Of a stretch of DNA of 64,000 nucleotides, positions 42,153-52,506 are shown one piece after another. Location of the stretch: the NCBI RefSeq assembly GCF_900156055.1, contig NZ_FTMQ01000004.1, positions 248,001-312,000 of the forward strand, written 5' to 3'. The position numbers and the translations under genes were made by a program. The notes below the pieces were generated by a model. The model ran no database searches. It saw only the letters and a program-made list of their open reading frames with translations, and was not told the DNA's origin. The first letter of the stretch is position 1, and every line of letters begins with the position of its first letter. Source of the stretch: Rhizobium sp. RU33A (GTDB taxonomy: Bacteria > Pseudomonadota > Alphaproteobacteria > Rhizobiales > Rhizobiaceae).

Positions 42153-42190
42153 GACCGCCCGCGTATCCCTGATACGCGGGCGGTCTTTCT
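42153..42190 (+). terminator. Rho-independent terminator after ctpA
   Basis: GACCGCCCGCGTAT (42153-42166) pairs perfectly over 14 bp with 42172-42185, followed by TTTCTGT. It separates ctpA from the next gene. Confidence 0.85.
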
Positions 42191-42224
42191 GTATCCGGAC
42201 TGCCGACATCACTGGAAGTATCGC

Positions 42225-43406
42225 ATGGATCTTCATGCACCGCTCGGACAGGAGCGCAAGGACAAGAAGCCAGGCAAAGGCAGTTCTGCTTTGTCCAGTC
42301 TTGCGTCTGTTCTTGCCGTTGTCTCCCTTGCAGGCTTTTCCGCATGGACGGCCCTGTCCCCGGCAAACCTGCGCGCGGTCCCGCCGATCAATCTCGCCCC
42401 TGCACCACCGGAAACCGCCGAGGCTCCAGACACCCCGGCAAGCAGTGAACCGCAGAATGAGGCAGCCGGCATCGTCAGGAGCGGTCCGAACGACGGAGCC
42501 GTGCTCCGCCGCACCACGACAGAAGACGGCAATGTCGTCACGACCTTCAGCCCGACGGGTCGACAGGGACCGGTGATCATCGGTACCGCATCGACCCAGG
42601 ATCCGCGACTGGCCGGCCAGCCCAATGAAGACCTGATCGAACTTACCGATGCGGGCGAACTTCCTGCCGTGTCTACTTCCGGCCTCCGCCCGGTCGATTT
42701 CTATGCAAGGCCCTGGTCCGGCGCACGCGGCACACGGATCGCGATCGTCATTGGCGGCATCGGCCTCAGCCAGACCGGCAGCCAGAAGGCGATCCGCGAA
42801 CTGCCCGAGGACATCACCCTCGCTTTCGCCGCAACGGGCAACAGCCTGCAGCGCTGGATGCAGGAGGCGCGCCGCAAGGGACACGAGATCGTTCTTCAGG
42901 TGCCGATGGAGCCCTTCGATTATCCGGCCAACGATCCGGGGCGCGGCGCGTTGCTGGCCGAGAAGACGGCAGAGACCAATATCGCCAACCTGCATCAGGC
43001 CATGGCGCAGATCACCAACTACACCGGCATCATGAACTATATGGGCGCCCGCTTCCTCGCCGACGACAAGGCCATGGACCCTGTCATGCGCGATATCGGC
43101 AAGCGCGGGCTGATGTTCCTCGATGACGGCTCCACCGCGCGCTCGCTGTCGGGTGATTTCGCCAAGGCGATCGGCTTCCCGCATGCCTATTCGGATGTGA
43201 TGATCGACGCGCAGGTGGATCGCCAGGCGATCCTGGCGAAGCTCGATGAACTGGAGCGTATTGCGCGGCGCAACGGCCAGGCGATCGGCGTCGGTGCGGC
43301 CTTCGACGAGACCATTGCAGCGGTCGCCGAATGGCGTAATGAAGCAGTCGCCCGCGGCATCGAATTCGTCGGCGTTTCGGTGCTCGCCAACGACAACAGC
43401 CCCTGA
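42225..43406 (+). CDS. Divergent polysaccharide deacetylase family protein
   Basis: The 393-residue protein has one N-terminal membrane helix (about 24-44, '[23 protein letters not shown]'), a Pro/Ala/Glu-rich linker and a deacetylase-like barrel ('[32 protein letters not shown]', '[24 protein letters not shown]', '[11 protein letters not shown]'). This is the divergent (DUF610) branch that sits between ctpA and rppH in Rhizobiales. The first metal-ligand Asp pair of classical NodB enzymes appears as 'GGIG', so deacetylase activity is doubtful. Periplasmic location is expected. Confidence 0.88.
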   Translation: MDLHAPLGQERKDKKPGKGSSALSSLASVLAVVSLAGFSAWTALSPANLRAVPPINLAPAPPETAEAPDTPASSEPQNEAAGIVRSGPNDGAVLRRTTTEDGNVVTTFSPTGRQGPVIIGTASTQDPRLAGQPNEDLIELTDAGELPAVSTSGLRPVDFYARPWSGARGTRIAIVIGGIGLSQTGSQKAIRELPEDITLAFAATGNSLQRWMQEARRKGHEIVLQVPMEPFDYPANDPGRGALLAEKTAETNIANLHQAMAQITNYTGIMNYMGARFLADDKAMDPVMRDIGKRGLMFLDDGSTARSLSGDFAKAIGFPHAYSDVMIDAQVDRQAILAKLDELERIARRNGQAIGVGAAFDETIAAVAEWRNEAVARGIEFVGVSVLANDNSP

Positions 43407-43413
43407 GGATATC

Positions 43414-43947
43414 ATGACCGAGCCCCAATCGACCAAGCCCCAGGTGAAGGCTGAAGACCTGCCCTATCGCCCCTGTGTCGGGATCATGGTGTTAAACCGC
43501 GAGGGTCTCGTCTGGGCGGGACGCCGCCTCTCCGAAGGCAATTCGGAATATGACGGTTCGCCGCAACTCTGGCAGATGCCGCAGGGTGGGATCGATCCAG
43601 GCGAAGATCCGCTACCGGCCGCCATGCGCGAGCTTTATGAGGAGACCGGCATGAAATCCGTCTCCCTGCTCGCCGAAGCCGGTCGCTGGATCAATTACGA
43701 CCTGCCGGCGCATTTGATCGGGATTGGCCTGCGCGGCAAGTTCCGCGGCCAGACCCAGCGCTGGTTCGCCTTCCGCTTCGAAGGCGACGAAAGCGAAATC
43801 GCCATCAACCCACCGCCGGGTGGCCATCAGGCAGAATTCGACGCCTGGGACTGGAAACCGATGCAGGAGCTTCCAGGCCTGATCGTTCCCTTCAAACGCC
43901 GCGTTTACGAAGAGGTCGTCGCCGAGTTCGCCCATCTGGCGGGGTGA
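43414..43947 (+). CDS. rppH: RNA pyrophosphohydrolase (Nudix)
   Basis: ATG 43414 gives 177 residues; the longer frame from 43246 lies inside the upstream gene. The Nudix box is complete: '[23 protein letters not shown]' matches GX5EX7REUXEEXGU. '[21 protein letters not shown]' and '[13 protein letters not shown]' are typical of RppH. It removes pyrophosphate from 5' ends of mRNAs to start decay. The gene follows the deacetylase-like gene by 7 bp. Confidence 0.95.
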   Translation: MTEPQSTKPQVKAEDLPYRPCVGIMVLNREGLVWAGRRLSEGNSEYDGSPQLWQMPQGGIDPGEDPLPAAMRELYEETGMKSVSLLAEAGRWINYDLPAHLIGIGLRGKFRGQTQRWFAFRFEGDESEIAINPPPGGHQAEFDAWDWKPMQELPGLIVPFKRRVYEEVVAEFAHLAG

Positions 43948-43965
43948 GAAACGCCGCCCATCCGT

Positions 43966-44364
43966 TCAGACGCCGGTTGCGATCTCAAACCCTTCATCCG
44001 CCCAGCCGGTCATGCCACCGATCATCACCTTGACCTGGCACCCGAGCCGCGCAAGCCTGAGCGCCGCGCGATCCGTGCCGTTGCAATGCGGTCCGGCGCA
44101 ATAGACAACGAACAGCGTATCCAAGGGCCATTCCGCCATCTTCCGCTCGGTCATCTTGCCATGCGGCAGATTGATCGCGCCTGGCACATGCCCCCTTTCG
44201 AACAGTTTCGGTCCGCGCACGTCGAGAAGCACAAAGTCCGCCTCGCCGCCGCTCATCACCTCATGCACATCCCAGCAGTCGGTCTCGAAGGCGAGCCGCG
44301 CCTGATAATGCTGGGCGACAAGGGCGGGATCGGCGGCGGGAATTTCGCTGACGAGGCTTGGCAT
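43966..44364 (-). CDS. Rhodanese-like domain protein
   Basis: The 132-residue single rhodanese domain has 'DFVLLDVRGPKLFERGHVPGAINLPHGKM' and the active-site loop 'FVVYCAGPHCNGTDRAALRLARLG' with C89 at the sulphur-accepting position and a second Cys, C94, in the loop. It likely transfers sulphur or acts as a thiol sensor in the cytoplasm. It is divergent from an FtrA-type regulator across 69 bp, a pairing that recurs in rhizobia, so that regulator probably controls it. Confidence 0.88.
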   Translation of the reverse strand: MPSLVSEIPAADPALVAQHYQARLAFETDCWDVHEVMSGGEADFVLLDVRGPKLFERGHVPGAINLPHGKMTERKMAEWPLDTLFVVYCAGPHCNGTDRAALRLARLGCQVKVMIGGMTGWADEGFEIATGV

Positions 44365-44403
44365 GGCAGGCTCCTGTTCGGTCGTTGTTATCTAGAACTT
44401 GCC

Positions 44404-44424
44404 TTTTCCCGGGAATTCGGAAAA
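44404..44424 (+). promoter_or_regulatory. Nested palindromes between the rhodanese and FtrA-type genes
   Basis: TTCCCGGGAA is a perfect 10-bp palindrome (44406-44415), inside a wider TTTTCC-N9-GGAAAA repeat (44404-44424). It lies 9 bp before the regulator start, in the divergent promoter gap, and could be an operator for the FtrA-type protein. Confidence 0.45.
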
Positions 44425-44433
44425 CTGGCGTGA

Positions 44434-45462
44434 ATGACAACATGCGTAAAGATTACGCCAATGACATCGGCATCCCCTTGTCCATCCTCGCCGCTTAAAG
44501 GACCACGCGTCGTCACACTCGCCTATGACGGCCTCTGCACCTTCGAATTCGGGGTTGCCATTGAGGTCTTCGGCCTTGCGCGACCGGAAATGGGAGAGGA
44601 CTGGTATCGTCACGCAACGGCGGCGATCGAGCCAGGGCCTCTGCGCGCCGCCGGCGGTCTGACGGTCAGCGCTTCAGGTGGGCTGGAACTCCTCAAGGAG
44701 GCTGATCTGATCGTCGTGCCCGGCTGGCGCGGGATCGACGAGCCTGTTCCGGTATCGTTGATCGAGGCGTTATGCGTGGCGCATGCCGGGGGAGCGCGCC
44801 TGATGTCGCTGTGTTCAGGCGTGGCGGTGCTGGCCGCGACCGGCCTGCTTGACGGCCGGAAAGCCACGACCCACTGGCGCTATGCCGACACGATTTCGCA
44901 AAGACATCCCGAAATCCATCTCGATCCCGATGTGCTCTATGTCGACGAGGGTCAGATCTTGACGGCTGCGGGCAGTGCCGCCGGCATCGATCTGTGCCTG
45001 CATGTCGTCCGCCGCGATTTCGGCACTGAAGCCGCCAACAGCGTTGCCCGCCGTCTTGTGGTCCCGCCGCATCGGGAAGGGGGGCAGGCGCAATTCATCG
45101 TAAGGCCGGTGCCCCAGGAACGCGAAGGACAGCGGATGGGGCCGCTGATCGACTGGATCGAGGCCAATCTGCAGCGCGAGGTGACACTGGCCGAGATGGC
45201 AGCACGGGCCGGGATGAGCAACCGGACCTTCCAGCGCCGCTTCCGCGATCTCACAGGTCACAGCCCCGGCGAATTCCTGCTAACCCGCCGACTGCGCCAT
45301 GCCTGCGATCTTCTGGAACGCAGGGCAACCCTGTCACTCGACGACATCGCCGTCGCATCGGGCTTCGGCACACCGGCGACCCTGCGCCATCATTTCCGCA
45401 CCCGGCTGCAAACCAGCCCCGCCGCCTACCGGGCCCGCTTCGGGCACACAGGCAAGAATTGA
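44434..45462 (+). CDS. ftrA: GlxA/FtrA-type transcriptional regulator (DJ-1/PfpI domain plus AraC DNA-binding domain)
   Basis: The 342-residue protein combines a DJ-1/PfpI-like domain (about 18-200: 'VVTLAYDGLCTFEFGVAIEVFGLARPEMG', 'LIVVPGWRG', 'LMSLCSGVAVLAATGLLDGRKATTHW') with a C-terminal AraC pair of helix-turn-helices ('VTLAEMAARAGMSNRTFQRRFRDLTGHSPGEFLLTRRLRHACDLLE'). In the first domain, Cys in 'SLCSG' marks the nucleophile elbow. It is divergent from the rhodanese gene, its likely target. Starts at 44434 and 44461 are both possible. Confidence 0.88.
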   Translation: MTTCVKITPMTSASPCPSSPLKGPRVVTLAYDGLCTFEFGVAIEVFGLARPEMGEDWYRHATAAIEPGPLRAAGGLTVSASGGLELLKEADLIVVPGWRGIDEPVPVSLIEALCVAHAGGARLMSLCSGVAVLAATGLLDGRKATTHWRYADTISQRHPEIHLDPDVLYVDEGQILTAAGSAAGIDLCLHVVRRDFGTEAANSVARRLVVPPHREGGQAQFIVRPVPQEREGQRMGPLIDWIEANLQREVTLAEMAARAGMSNRTFQRRFRDLTGHSPGEFLLTRRLRHACDLLERRATLSLDDIAVASGFGTPATLRHHFRTRLQTSPAAYRARFGHTGKN

Positions 45463-45471
45463 TAGCCGGAC

Positions 45472-45915
45472 CTACCGCTCAGCAGCGGCGGCCTCTTCGG
45501 CGCTTTCCTCGATCCGCTCCATGTCATCATCGGAAAGGCCGAAATGATGGCCGATCTCATGGATCAGCACATGGGTGATGATGTCGCCCAGCGTCTCCTC
45601 GTTTTCGGCCCAGTAATCGAGGATGGGGCGGCGATAGAGGATGATGCGGTTCGGCATCATGCCGGTCTCCATCGAAAAACGCTCGGAAATCCCGCGCCCT
45701 TCGAACAGGCCTAGCAGGTCGAAGGGCGTCTCAAGCGCCATATCCTCGAACACTTCATCGGTCGGAAAATCGGCGATCTCGATGATGAGATCGCGGCTGA
45801 GGTCGCGGAACTCCTGCGGCAGGTGCCCATAGGCCTCGATCGCCAGCGACTCGAATGTGCTGATCGTCGGGGCGTGTCGTTCGCGCCAATCCTCGCTCTG
45901 GTCTATGCGGGCCAT
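45472..45915 (-). CDS. Zincin-like metallopeptidase family protein
   Basis: The 147-residue protein carries H119-E-I-G-H123 with the extended 'HEIGHHFGLSDDDM', a zinc-protease motif of the minimal zincin family (DUF1025 type). The rest is a small alpha/beta fold with 'PFDLLGLFEG' and 'RIILYRRPILDYW'. AAGGAG precedes ATG 45915. No signal peptide is seen, so it is cytoplasmic. Substrate unknown. It is convergent with the FtrA-type gene and divergent from imuA. Confidence 0.88.
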   Translation of the reverse strand: MARIDQSEDWRERHAPTISTFESLAIEAYGHLPQEFRDLSRDLIIEIADFPTDEVFEDMALETPFDLLGLFEGRGISERFSMETGMMPNRIILYRRPILDYWAENEETLGDIITHVLIHEIGHHFGLSDDDMERIEESAEEAAAAER

Positions 45916-46038
45916 GAATACTCCTTACTGCCCGCAGATATAGGATGTTTGCGACGGTATTTCGAGAGTGAATTCAACCGAGGAATAAATTCTCATTTGA
46001 ATCCGGTTGACTCTTCCGCGAAGCTCTGGAATCCATAG

Positions 46039-46053
46039 GAACAAATAGAGAAC
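46039..46053 (-). promoter_or_regulatory. LexA (SOS) box upstream of imuA
   Basis: GAAC-N7-GAAC on the plus strand reads GTTC-N7-GTTC on the minus strand, the exact alphaproteobacterial LexA consensus. It ends 21 bp before the imuA start, where LexA would block transcription of the mutasome operon. Confidence 0.9.
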
Positions 46054-46074
46054 AATTCATCAGGAGACATCGTC

Positions 46075-47004
46075 ATGGGCGAGAGCCCTCAGGCGCGCGA
46101 GACGCTTTTTGCCTTGCGAGAGGCGATTGCCCGGATCGAGGGAAAGCCCGACCATGCCGCGCGTCTGACGGTCCAGCCTACGCGCGTGGAAACGAAACAG
46201 AGGGCCGTGAATGAGAGGCTCGAACACCAGGATCTCTTCGGCAGCATTGTGGGTGACAGCCTCGCCCGGGGAACGTTGATCGAAGTGAGGGGACAGAGGC
46301 TGCAACAGGCGGGAACCGTGACCGGTTTCGGGCTCGCCCTTGCTCTGATGGCCGCGGAGAACAATCAGACGCAGAGGCAGCGCCTCCTCTTCATCGCCGA
46401 TCCCCAGGTCGTCCGGGAAGCGGGTCTCGCCTATGGTCCTGGCCTCCTCGATTTCGGCCTGTCGTCGACCGCCTTGGTGCATGCCCTGCCTCGCAGGGTC
46501 GAGGACGCGCTCTGGCTGGCCGAGGCAGCCCTTGCCTCCCGCGCCTTTTCCACCGTGCTCCTGGAAGTACAGGGCAATCCGAAGAAATTCGGCCTCACCG
46601 AGAGCCGGCGCTTGAGCCTCAAGGCGCGCGCCACCGGTGGCAGGCTGTTGATCCTCCGCCAGGCGGGCGAGGAAGAGGCCTCGAGCGCTCTTCTTCGCCT
46701 GTTTGTCGAACCCGCGCCGGCGGCGGCGCGATCTCTCGCCGACGGGTCCCTGCTGGGCGGCAGCATCGGGTCATCAGTCTTTCGCATAACCCCTGAGAAA
46801 TCCCGCATTCCGGGCTCACCCGAACTCATTCTGGAGTGGAATTCCGATGACCGCCGCTTTCAACTTTTCGAGCAGCCCGAACCCGCAAGCCTTGGATCGC
46901 CGCATTCTCTCGCTCTTTTTCCCAAGGCTCCCGACCGATCGCATCGCCCGGCGGCGCTGGGGTCTCTCGTGGCGTTTGCACCCCGGCTCGACCGCGCATC
47001 CTGA
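46075..47004 (+). CDS. imuA: ImuA, RecA-like mutasome protein
   Basis: The 309-residue protein shows a RecA/SulA-like core: 'ALREAIARIEGKP', 'GSIVGDSLARGTLIEVRGQRLQQAGTVTGFGLALALMAAE', 'RLLFIADPQVVREAGLAYGPGLLDFGL' and 'TVLLEVQGNPKKFGLTESRRLSLKARATGGRLLILRQ'. It assists ImuB and DnaE2 in SOS mutagenesis. It is the first gene after the LexA box. Its last 52 codons overlap the start of imuB in another frame (158 nt), and that tail is less conserved-looking ([14 protein letters not shown]...). Confidence 0.92.
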   Translation: MGESPQARETLFALREAIARIEGKPDHAARLTVQPTRVETKQRAVNERLEHQDLFGSIVGDSLARGTLIEVRGQRLQQAGTVTGFGLALALMAAENNQTQRQRLLFIADPQVVREAGLAYGPGLLDFGLSSTALVHALPRRVEDALWLAEAALASRAFSTVLLEVQGNPKKFGLTESRRLSLKARATGGRLLILRQAGEEEASSALLRLFVEPAPAAARSLADGSLLGGSIGSSVFRITPEKSRIPGSPELILEWNSDDRRFQLFEQPEPASLGSPHSLALFPKAPDRSHRPAALGSLVAFAPRLDRAS

Positions 47005-48472
47005 CCGGGCGCCACTGGCATGCGCCGGTCGTTCCGCCAATGCCATGCGGATCACCGCACTGGATGACATGGCCGAAGGCTACGGCCTGCGGATCGGACA
47101 AGGACTGGCGGAAGCCCGGGCCATCTGTGCGGATCTCGACGTGATCGAAGCGGATCCGGCCGCCGACCGCGCTCTTCTCGATGCCATCGCCGACTGGTGT
47201 GACCGCTACACGCCGCTGGTGGCGCTCGACGGTGATGACGGGCTGATGCTGGACATCACCGGCTGCGCCCATCTTTTCGGCGGCGAAGAACGGCTGATCG
47301 AGGATGTTGATCGCCGCATGACCGCCTTCGGCCTTGCGGTCAAGATCGCAGTCGGCCCGACCCCTGGCCTCGCCCGTGCCTGCAGCCGTTTTGACGGCGC
47401 CCGGCGCGTCGCACCATGCGAGGCTGCAACAGCACTCGCCCCCCTACCGATCGCCGCCCTCCGGCTCGAACCGCAGATCGTCATGAATCTCGCCCGGGTC
47501 GGCTTGAAGACAATAGGGGATCTTCTCACAGCCCCGCGCGCACCGATCACCCGTCGTTTCGGTGCAGGTCCGATCCTACGTCTCGATCAGGCGCTTGGAC
47601 GCGAAGGCGAGCCCATTTCGCCGCGACGCCATTTGCCGCTCTTGTCGGCCGAAAGGCGTCTCGCGGAACCGATCATGACCGAAGATCAGGTCCTCGATCT
47701 CGCCGGCCGCCTGGCTGCCGGTTTGAAAACCTCGCTTGAAGCCCGTGGCGAAGGGGGCCGTCTGTTCGAACTTCTGGTTTTCCGGATCGATGGCAAGGTC
47801 TTTCGGATCGAGGTCGGGGCCTCCGCCCCCTTGCGTGATCCAGGCCGCATCCGGGCCTTGTTCGAGGAACGCCTTTCCGTCATCCATGACGAGCTTGATG
47901 CCGGCTTCGGCTTCGAACTCGTGCGCCTCAACGTCCTCCTGAGCGAAGCCTTTGAAGTCCGCCAGTCCGCCCTTGCCGACGAGGAAGACGGCAGCGAAGA
48001 TCTCACGCGCTTCCTCGATCAGGTGGCCGCCCGCCTTGGAGAAAGGGCGCTTCGCCTGCCCGTGCCGCTTGCCAGCCACTGGCCGGAAAGAGCATCCACA
48101 CACGCCCCGGCCGCCGATGCGCTCAAGGCGGCAGATCTCTCTTTGTCTCGATCTCGGACGACGGCGAGATCGGCGCGTGCCCTGCGTCCCTTGCGCCTCC
48201 TCCATCGACCTGAAGAGGTCGAGGTCATGTCCGTGGTCCCGGATGGTCCACCGGCCAGCTTTCGCTGGCGCCGTGTCCAACGGCGTATCCTCAGGGCCGA
48301 AGGCCCGGAGCGCCTGGCGCCGGAATGGTGGTCCGATGGCGAAGATGCTCCGCCACGCGATTATTTCCGCATCGAGGATACGGACGGCCAGCGCTTCTGG
48401 CTGTATCGCGAGGGTCTTTATGAGCGACGGACCGTGACGCCGAGCTGGTTCCTTCAGGGCTTCTTCGCGTGA
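46847..48472 (+). CDS. imuB: ImuB, inactive Y-family polymerase of the mutasome
   Basis: The 541-residue protein begins with '[21 protein letters not shown]' soon after the start. The Y-family-like body follows ('[52 protein letters not shown]', '[15 protein letters not shown]', '[22 protein letters not shown]'). As known for ImuB, the carboxylate triad of active Y polymerases is not evident; it serves as an adaptor linking DnaE2 to the beta clamp. The start must lie inside imuA (ATG 46847, or TTG 46892). Confidence 0.93.
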   Translation: MTAAFNFSSSPNPQALDRRILSLFFPRLPTDRIARRRWGLSWRLHPGSTAHPDRAPLACAGRSANAMRITALDDMAEGYGLRIGQGLAEARAICADLDVIEADPAADRALLDAIADWCDRYTPLVALDGDDGLMLDITGCAHLFGGEERLIEDVDRRMTAFGLAVKIAVGPTPGLARACSRFDGARRVAPCEAATALAPLPIAALRLEPQIVMNLARVGLKTIGDLLTAPRAPITRRFGAGPILRLDQALGREGEPISPRRHLPLLSAERRLAEPIMTEDQVLDLAGRLAAGLKTSLEARGEGGRLFELLVFRIDGKVFRIEVGASAPLRDPGRIRALFEERLSVIHDELDAGFGFELVRLNVLLSEAFEVRQSALADEEDGSEDLTRFLDQVAARLGERALRLPVPLASHWPERASTHAPAADALKAADLSLSRSRTTARSARALRPLRLLHRPEEVEVMSVVPDGPPASFRWRRVQRRILRAEGPERLAPEWWSDGEDAPPRDYFRIEDTDGQRFWLYREGLYERRTVTPSWFLQGFFA

Positions 48473-48488
48473 GGCAGGATCCGTGACG

Positions 48489-51400
48489 ATGCAGAGGTTT
48501 TACGAAATCGGATTGCGCAGCAATTTCTCCTTCCTCGACGGCGCATCCCATGCCGAGGAACTGGTGGAACGAGCGCTGTTTCTGGGCCTTTCGGGCCTTG
48601 GCCTCGCCGATCGCAACACGGTCGCCGGTGTTGTCCGCCTGCATGCCGCTGCAAAATTGAATGGTCTCGAATTCCGCCCCGGCGCCCGCCTCGTCTTCGA
48701 CGACGAAACGCCTGAACTTCTCGCCTATCCCTTGAGCCGCAAGGGATGGGGCAATCTCTGCCGTTTGCTGAGCGAGGGAAATCTGCGCTCGAAAAAGGGG
48801 GTTTGCACGCTATGGGAAAAGGATCTTCTGGCATGGTGCGAGGATCTTCTGTTCATCGCCATGCCACCTCCGTTGTCGAGCCATGCCGATGTCGAAACCT
48901 TCGAAAGCCGGCTCGCCTCTCTCCGCCCTCGCCTGGCGGATCGTCTGTATCTCGCCCTCATTCCCCGTCACGATGGCGCCGACCAGAGGAACTTCGCGGA
49001 GCTGAATGGGATTTCGAAACGGCTCGGTCTTCCCCTGATCGCCACCAACGATGCCCTTTACCATGCCCCCGAGCGCAAGCCGATTGCCGATGTGGTCGTC
49101 GCAATCCGCGAGCATGTGACGATTGCCGAAGCCGGGCTCCGCCTGCACGCGCATGCCGAACGACACCTGAAAAGCCCAGAGGAAATGGCCCGGTTGCTGA
49201 GAGCCTGGCCGGAGGCCCTGGACAACAATATCAACTTCTTTAGCCGGCTTCAGTTTTCTCTCGATGAGTTGTCGCACCAGTACCCCGATGAGATCTTCGA
49301 CGGAGAATCTCCGCCTCTGGCCCTCCGGCGGCTGACCTATCAAGGCGCGCGCAACCGCTATCCGGGGGGTATTCCTCAAAAGGTCCTCGGGCTCCTCGAC
49401 TACGAACTGAAACTGATCGCGGAGAAGCGCTACGAACCCTACTTCCTGACCGTCTACCGGATTGTCTGTCACGCCAGAGAGGCAGGCATTCTCTGCCAGG
49501 GCCGGGGTTCGGCCGCCAATTCCGCCGTCTGTTTCTGCCTCGGCATCACGGAAGTCGACCCGCAGAAGACGACGCTGCTGTTCGACCGCTTCATCTCGAC
49601 GGAACGCGACGAGCCGCCGGATATCGATGTCGATTTCGAGCATGAGAAGCGGGAGGACGTGATCCGCTTCATCTACGAAACCTATGGTCGACAGCATGCC
49701 GCCCTGACGGCGGCCGTCATCAGCTATCGCGCCCGGTCTGCCGGCCGCGAAGTGGCCAAGGCCTTTGGCATGTCCGAGGATGTGCAGTCCGCCCTTGCCG
49801 GTTCGATCTGGGGCTGGTGGACAAGCGATTTCACCGAGGAGCAGGCAAAGGCTGCAGGCCTCGACCTCAAGGATGCCACGACCCGGCGCGTGCTTGATTA
49901 CGCCCAGGCCTTGCAGGGCTTTCCCCGCCACCTCTCCCAGCATGTCGGCGGCTTCGTCATCACCCGCGACCGCCTCGACGAGGTCGTTCCGATCATGAAC
50001 ACGGCCGATGGCCGCTACATGGTTGAATGGGACAAGGACGATCTCGACACGTTGAAGATCCTGAAGATCGACGTTCTCGCGCTCGGCATGCTGACCTGCC
50101 TCGCCAAGGCCTTCAAGCTGCTGGCCATTCATTACGATCGTCACGAGACGCTGGCCTCAGTCAATCAGGACCAGTGCCCTGAGGTCTATGACATGATCTG
50201 CCGCGCCGACACGATCGGCGTCTTCCAGATCGAAAGCCGGGCCCAGATGAGCATGCTGCCCCGGCTGAAACCGCGCGAGTTCTACGATCTGGTGATCGAG
50301 GTCGCCATCGTCCGCCCAGGCCCGATCCAGGGCAACATGGTCCATCCCTATCTCAAGCGACGTGCGGACAAACTCGCGGGCCGACCCATCGACTATCCGA
50401 GCGAAGAACTGCGCACCGTCCTGGAGCGCACGCTGGGCGTACCCCTTTTCCAGGAACAGGCGATGCAGATCGCCATTACGGCTGCGGGCTTCACCCCGGG
50501 AGAAGCCGACAAGCTGCGCCGTGCCATGGCCACCTTTCGCCGCACCGGCCAGGTCTCCAGCTTCCAGAAACGCATGATCGAGGGAATGGTGGCCAATGGC
50601 TACGATCCGGATTTTGCCGCCCGCTGCTTCAGCCAGATCGAAGGCTTCGGCGAATACGGCTTCCCCGAAAGCCATGCCGCCTCCTTCGCCCTGCTCGTCT
50701 ATGTCTCCTGCTGGTTCAAGGCCTTCTATCCGGATGTCTTCTGTGCCGCGATCCTGAATTCACAGCCCATGGGCTTTTACGCCCCCGCCCAACTCGTGCG
50801 CGATGCCCGCGATCACGGCGTCGATATCCGCCCGGTCGACATCAACCACTCGACCTGGGACTGCCTGCTCGAAGGGGAAAAGGCGGACGATTTCGATCCG
50901 GCCCGCATCGCCAGCCGTCATCGGTCCATGGCCGGCGTGATCAGGTCGAAAAAGGCAGTTCGCATCGGATTTCGCCAGATCAAGGGCATACCGAAGGAGG
51001 CCATGGATATCCTCGTTGCAAGACGGGGTGCGGGTTATGATTCCGTTCGCGACCTGTGGCTGCGCACGCGACTTGCCCGCCCCGTCATCGAAAAACTCGC
51101 CGATGCCGACTGCTTTTCCTCCCTTGGACTGTCGCGTCGCGAGGCGCTCTGGGCGGCTCAGGCCCTGGATGGAGAGGCGGCCATCGAAGTCCTGCCGCTC
51201 TTCGAGGCCGCCCCACAGGAAAATCTGCAGCACGAGGCCGAAATGATCCTCCCCCGCATGTTGCCGGGCGAAGAGGTCTTGAGTGATTACCGCAGCCTGA
51301 CCTTCTCCCTGAAGGCGCATCCCGTTTCATTCCTTCGTCAGGCCATGCAGCGGGCCGGCCTCAAATCGGCAACCGATCTCGAAAGTCTTTCCCATGGCGC

Positions 51401-51839
51401 CAAGGTTGAGATTGCCGGCCTAGTCCTGGTCCGTCAGCGACCCGGTTCGGCCAAGGGTGTCATCTTCATGACGCTGGAGGATGAGACGGGTACAGCCAAT
51501 GTCATCGTCTGGCCGAAGGTGTTCGAACGTTACCGGCCGATCGTCATGGGCGCGCGGCTGGTGGCCCTGCGCGGACGCCTGCAGAAGGCGCATGGCGTCA
51601 TCCATGTGGTCGCAGACCATTTGGTCGACGCAAGCTCCAGGCTCGGTCTGCTGCTCGAAGAGCTCAAGACTTTCGACACGCTCGCCCATGCGGATGAAGT
51701 TCGTCGCCCGGGCGTCGATCAGCGACAGGGGAAACGGGAAAAGGTCCCGCGTCCCCCCATAGCCGCAGCCCCTCCGCCCGGCCATCCTCGCCGCAGCGCC
51801 ATGGCGGACCTGATGCCGAAAGGACGCAACTTCCATTGA
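48489..51839 (+). CDS. dnaE2: Error-prone DNA polymerase DnaE2
   Basis: ATG 48489 lies 9 nt after AGGA; an in-frame GTG at 48483 is too close to it. The 1116 residues include a PHP domain ('[46 protein letters not shown]'), the polymerase core ('[21 protein letters not shown]', '[26 protein letters not shown]', '[27 protein letters not shown]', '[23 protein letters not shown]') and an OB fold near the end ('[24 protein letters not shown]'). It is the translesion C-family polymerase of the SOS mutasome, 16 bp after imuB. Confidence 0.96.
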   Translation: MQRFYEIGLRSNFSFLDGASHAEELVERALFLGLSGLGLADRNTVAGVVRLHAAAKLNGLEFRPGARLVFDDETPELLAYPLSRKGWGNLCRLLSEGNLRSKKGVCTLWEKDLLAWCEDLLFIAMPPPLSSHADVETFESRLASLRPRLADRLYLALIPRHDGADQRNFAELNGISKRLGLPLIATNDALYHAPERKPIADVVVAIREHVTIAEAGLRLHAHAERHLKSPEEMARLLRAWPEALDNNINFFSRLQFSLDELSHQYPDEIFDGESPPLALRRLTYQGARNRYPGGIPQKVLGLLDYELKLIAEKRYEPYFLTVYRIVCHAREAGILCQGRGSAANSAVCFCLGITEVDPQKTTLLFDRFISTERDEPPDIDVDFEHEKREDVIRFIYETYGRQHAALTAAVISYRARSAGREVAKAFGMSEDVQSALAGSIWGWWTSDFTEEQAKAAGLDLKDATTRRVLDYAQALQGFPRHLSQHVGGFVITRDRLDEVVPIMNTADGRYMVEWDKDDLDTLKILKIDVLALGMLTCLAKAFKLLAIHYDRHETLASVNQDQCPEVYDMICRADTIGVFQIESRAQMSMLPRLKPREFYDLVIEVAIVRPGPIQGNMVHPYLKRRADKLAGRPIDYPSEELRTVLERTLGVPLFQEQAMQIAITAAGFTPGEADKLRRAMATFRRTGQVSSFQKRMIEGMVANGYDPDFAARCFSQIEGFGEYGFPESHAASFALLVYVSCWFKAFYPDVFCAAILNSQPMGFYAPAQLVRDARDHGVDIRPVDINHSTWDCLLEGEKADDFDPARIASRHRSMAGVIRSKKAVRIGFRQIKGIPKEAMDILVARRGAGYDSVRDLWLRTRLARPVIEKLADADCFSSLGLSRREALWAAQALDGEAAIEVLPLFEAAPQENLQHEAEMILPRMLPGEEVLSDYRSLTFSLKAHPVSFLRQAMQRAGLKSATDLESLSHGAKVEIAGLVLVRQRPGSAKGVIFMTLEDETGTANVIVWPKVFERYRPIVMGARLVALRGRLQKAHGVIHVVADHLVDASSRLGLLLEELKTFDTLAHADEVRRPGVDQRQGKREKVPRPPIAAAPPPGHPRRSAMADLMPKGRNFH

Positions 51840-51932
51840 CGGTGCGACACCTCGAGGAGCGATCACATCTGATACCCTATCCGCGATTTTTCTTGACAAA
51901 GGCCATCTGGTTTACGACAAAGGCGAGAGTGA

Positions 51933-52283
51933 ATGTCATGTTTGACGAGTGCCCCGGCCATGCTGGTCTGCAGCTGCAATTACATCACCGACAAAGACAT
52001 CAAGTCAGTCATCAACGAGATGCTGGACGAAGACTGTTGGCAGTTGATTGTTCCGGGCAAGGTTTACCACGCCATGAACAAGCGCGGCCGTTGCTGCGGC
52101 TGTTTTCCGAATGTCGTCGATCTGATCATTCGCACCACCGAAGAATATCACGCCCTTCGTCAGACCGAAGAAACCAAGGTCATCAACTTCATGGAACGCC
52201 TCAAGCAGTTCCACGAAGAGCAGAAGGCCGCGCTGGCCGAACGGCGCCAGGCTACGTCGACGGCCCGACGCGCTGCCGGCTGA
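51933..52283 (+). CDS. bfd: Bacterioferritin-associated ferredoxin
   Basis: The short [2Fe-2S] protein has ligands C13-x-C15 and C54-x2-C57 ('MLVCSCNYITDKDIKSVINEM', 'GRCCGCFPNVVDLIIRTTEEYH'). Bfd reduces the ferritin core to release iron. ATG 51933 has an AAAGGCGAGAG site and gives 116 residues. ATG 51960 begins the conserved 'MLVCSC' and would give 107. The C-terminal 45 residues are a charged helix that many Bfd proteins lack. bfr lies 220 bp downstream, in the same direction but with its own promoter. A TTGACA at 51893 could be its -35 element. Confidence 0.92.
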   Translation: MSCLTSAPAMLVCSCNYITDKDIKSVINEMLDEDCWQLIVPGKVYHAMNKRGRCCGCFPNVVDLIIRTTEEYHALRQTEETKVINFMERLKQFHEEQKAALAERRQATSTARRAAG

Positions 52284-52421
52284 GACGCCTGCATCGGCAT
52301 CAGCCGCTCACTAGGCCACCAGAACGATTCCCCCACCCGTCACGCACCAGTTCTCAGACGCTACGCGGATTGAACCTGCCCTGTCGATCTGGCCACTGAA
52401 ACCTGCGTGCCACCCCCAAGA

Positions 52422-52438
52422 ATTAGAATACTTCTAAA
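52422..52438 (+). promoter_or_regulatory. Irr-type iron control element upstream of bfr
   Basis: TTAGAA-N3-TTCTAA (52423-52437) is a perfect inverted repeat matching the core of the rhizobial iron control element (TTTAGAA...TTCTAAA). It lies just upstream of the bfr promoter. Irr is known to control bfr in rhizobia, repressing it when iron is low. Confidence 0.8.
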
Positions 52439-52444
52439 AAGGGC

Positions 52445-52473
52445 TCGACAGGCGACAGCGCTGGCGCTAGAGT
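52445..52473 (+). promoter_or_regulatory. Sigma-70-type promoter of bfr
   Basis: TCGACA (52445-52450), a 17-bp spacer and TAGAGT (52468-52473) lie 34 bp before the bfr ATG and directly after the iron control element. Confidence 0.55.
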
Positions 52474-52506
52474 TGCACCATTCAATTCATACAAGGGACG
52501 AATATT

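Noticed and set aside
42024-43436. 470-residue minus-strand frame opposite the deacetylase-like gene
   Set aside because: It would cross a 14-bp-stem terminator, and the plus-strand genes are conserved.
48810-50144. 444-residue minus-strand frame opposite dnaE2
   Set aside because: Shadow of a well-supported DnaE2 gene.
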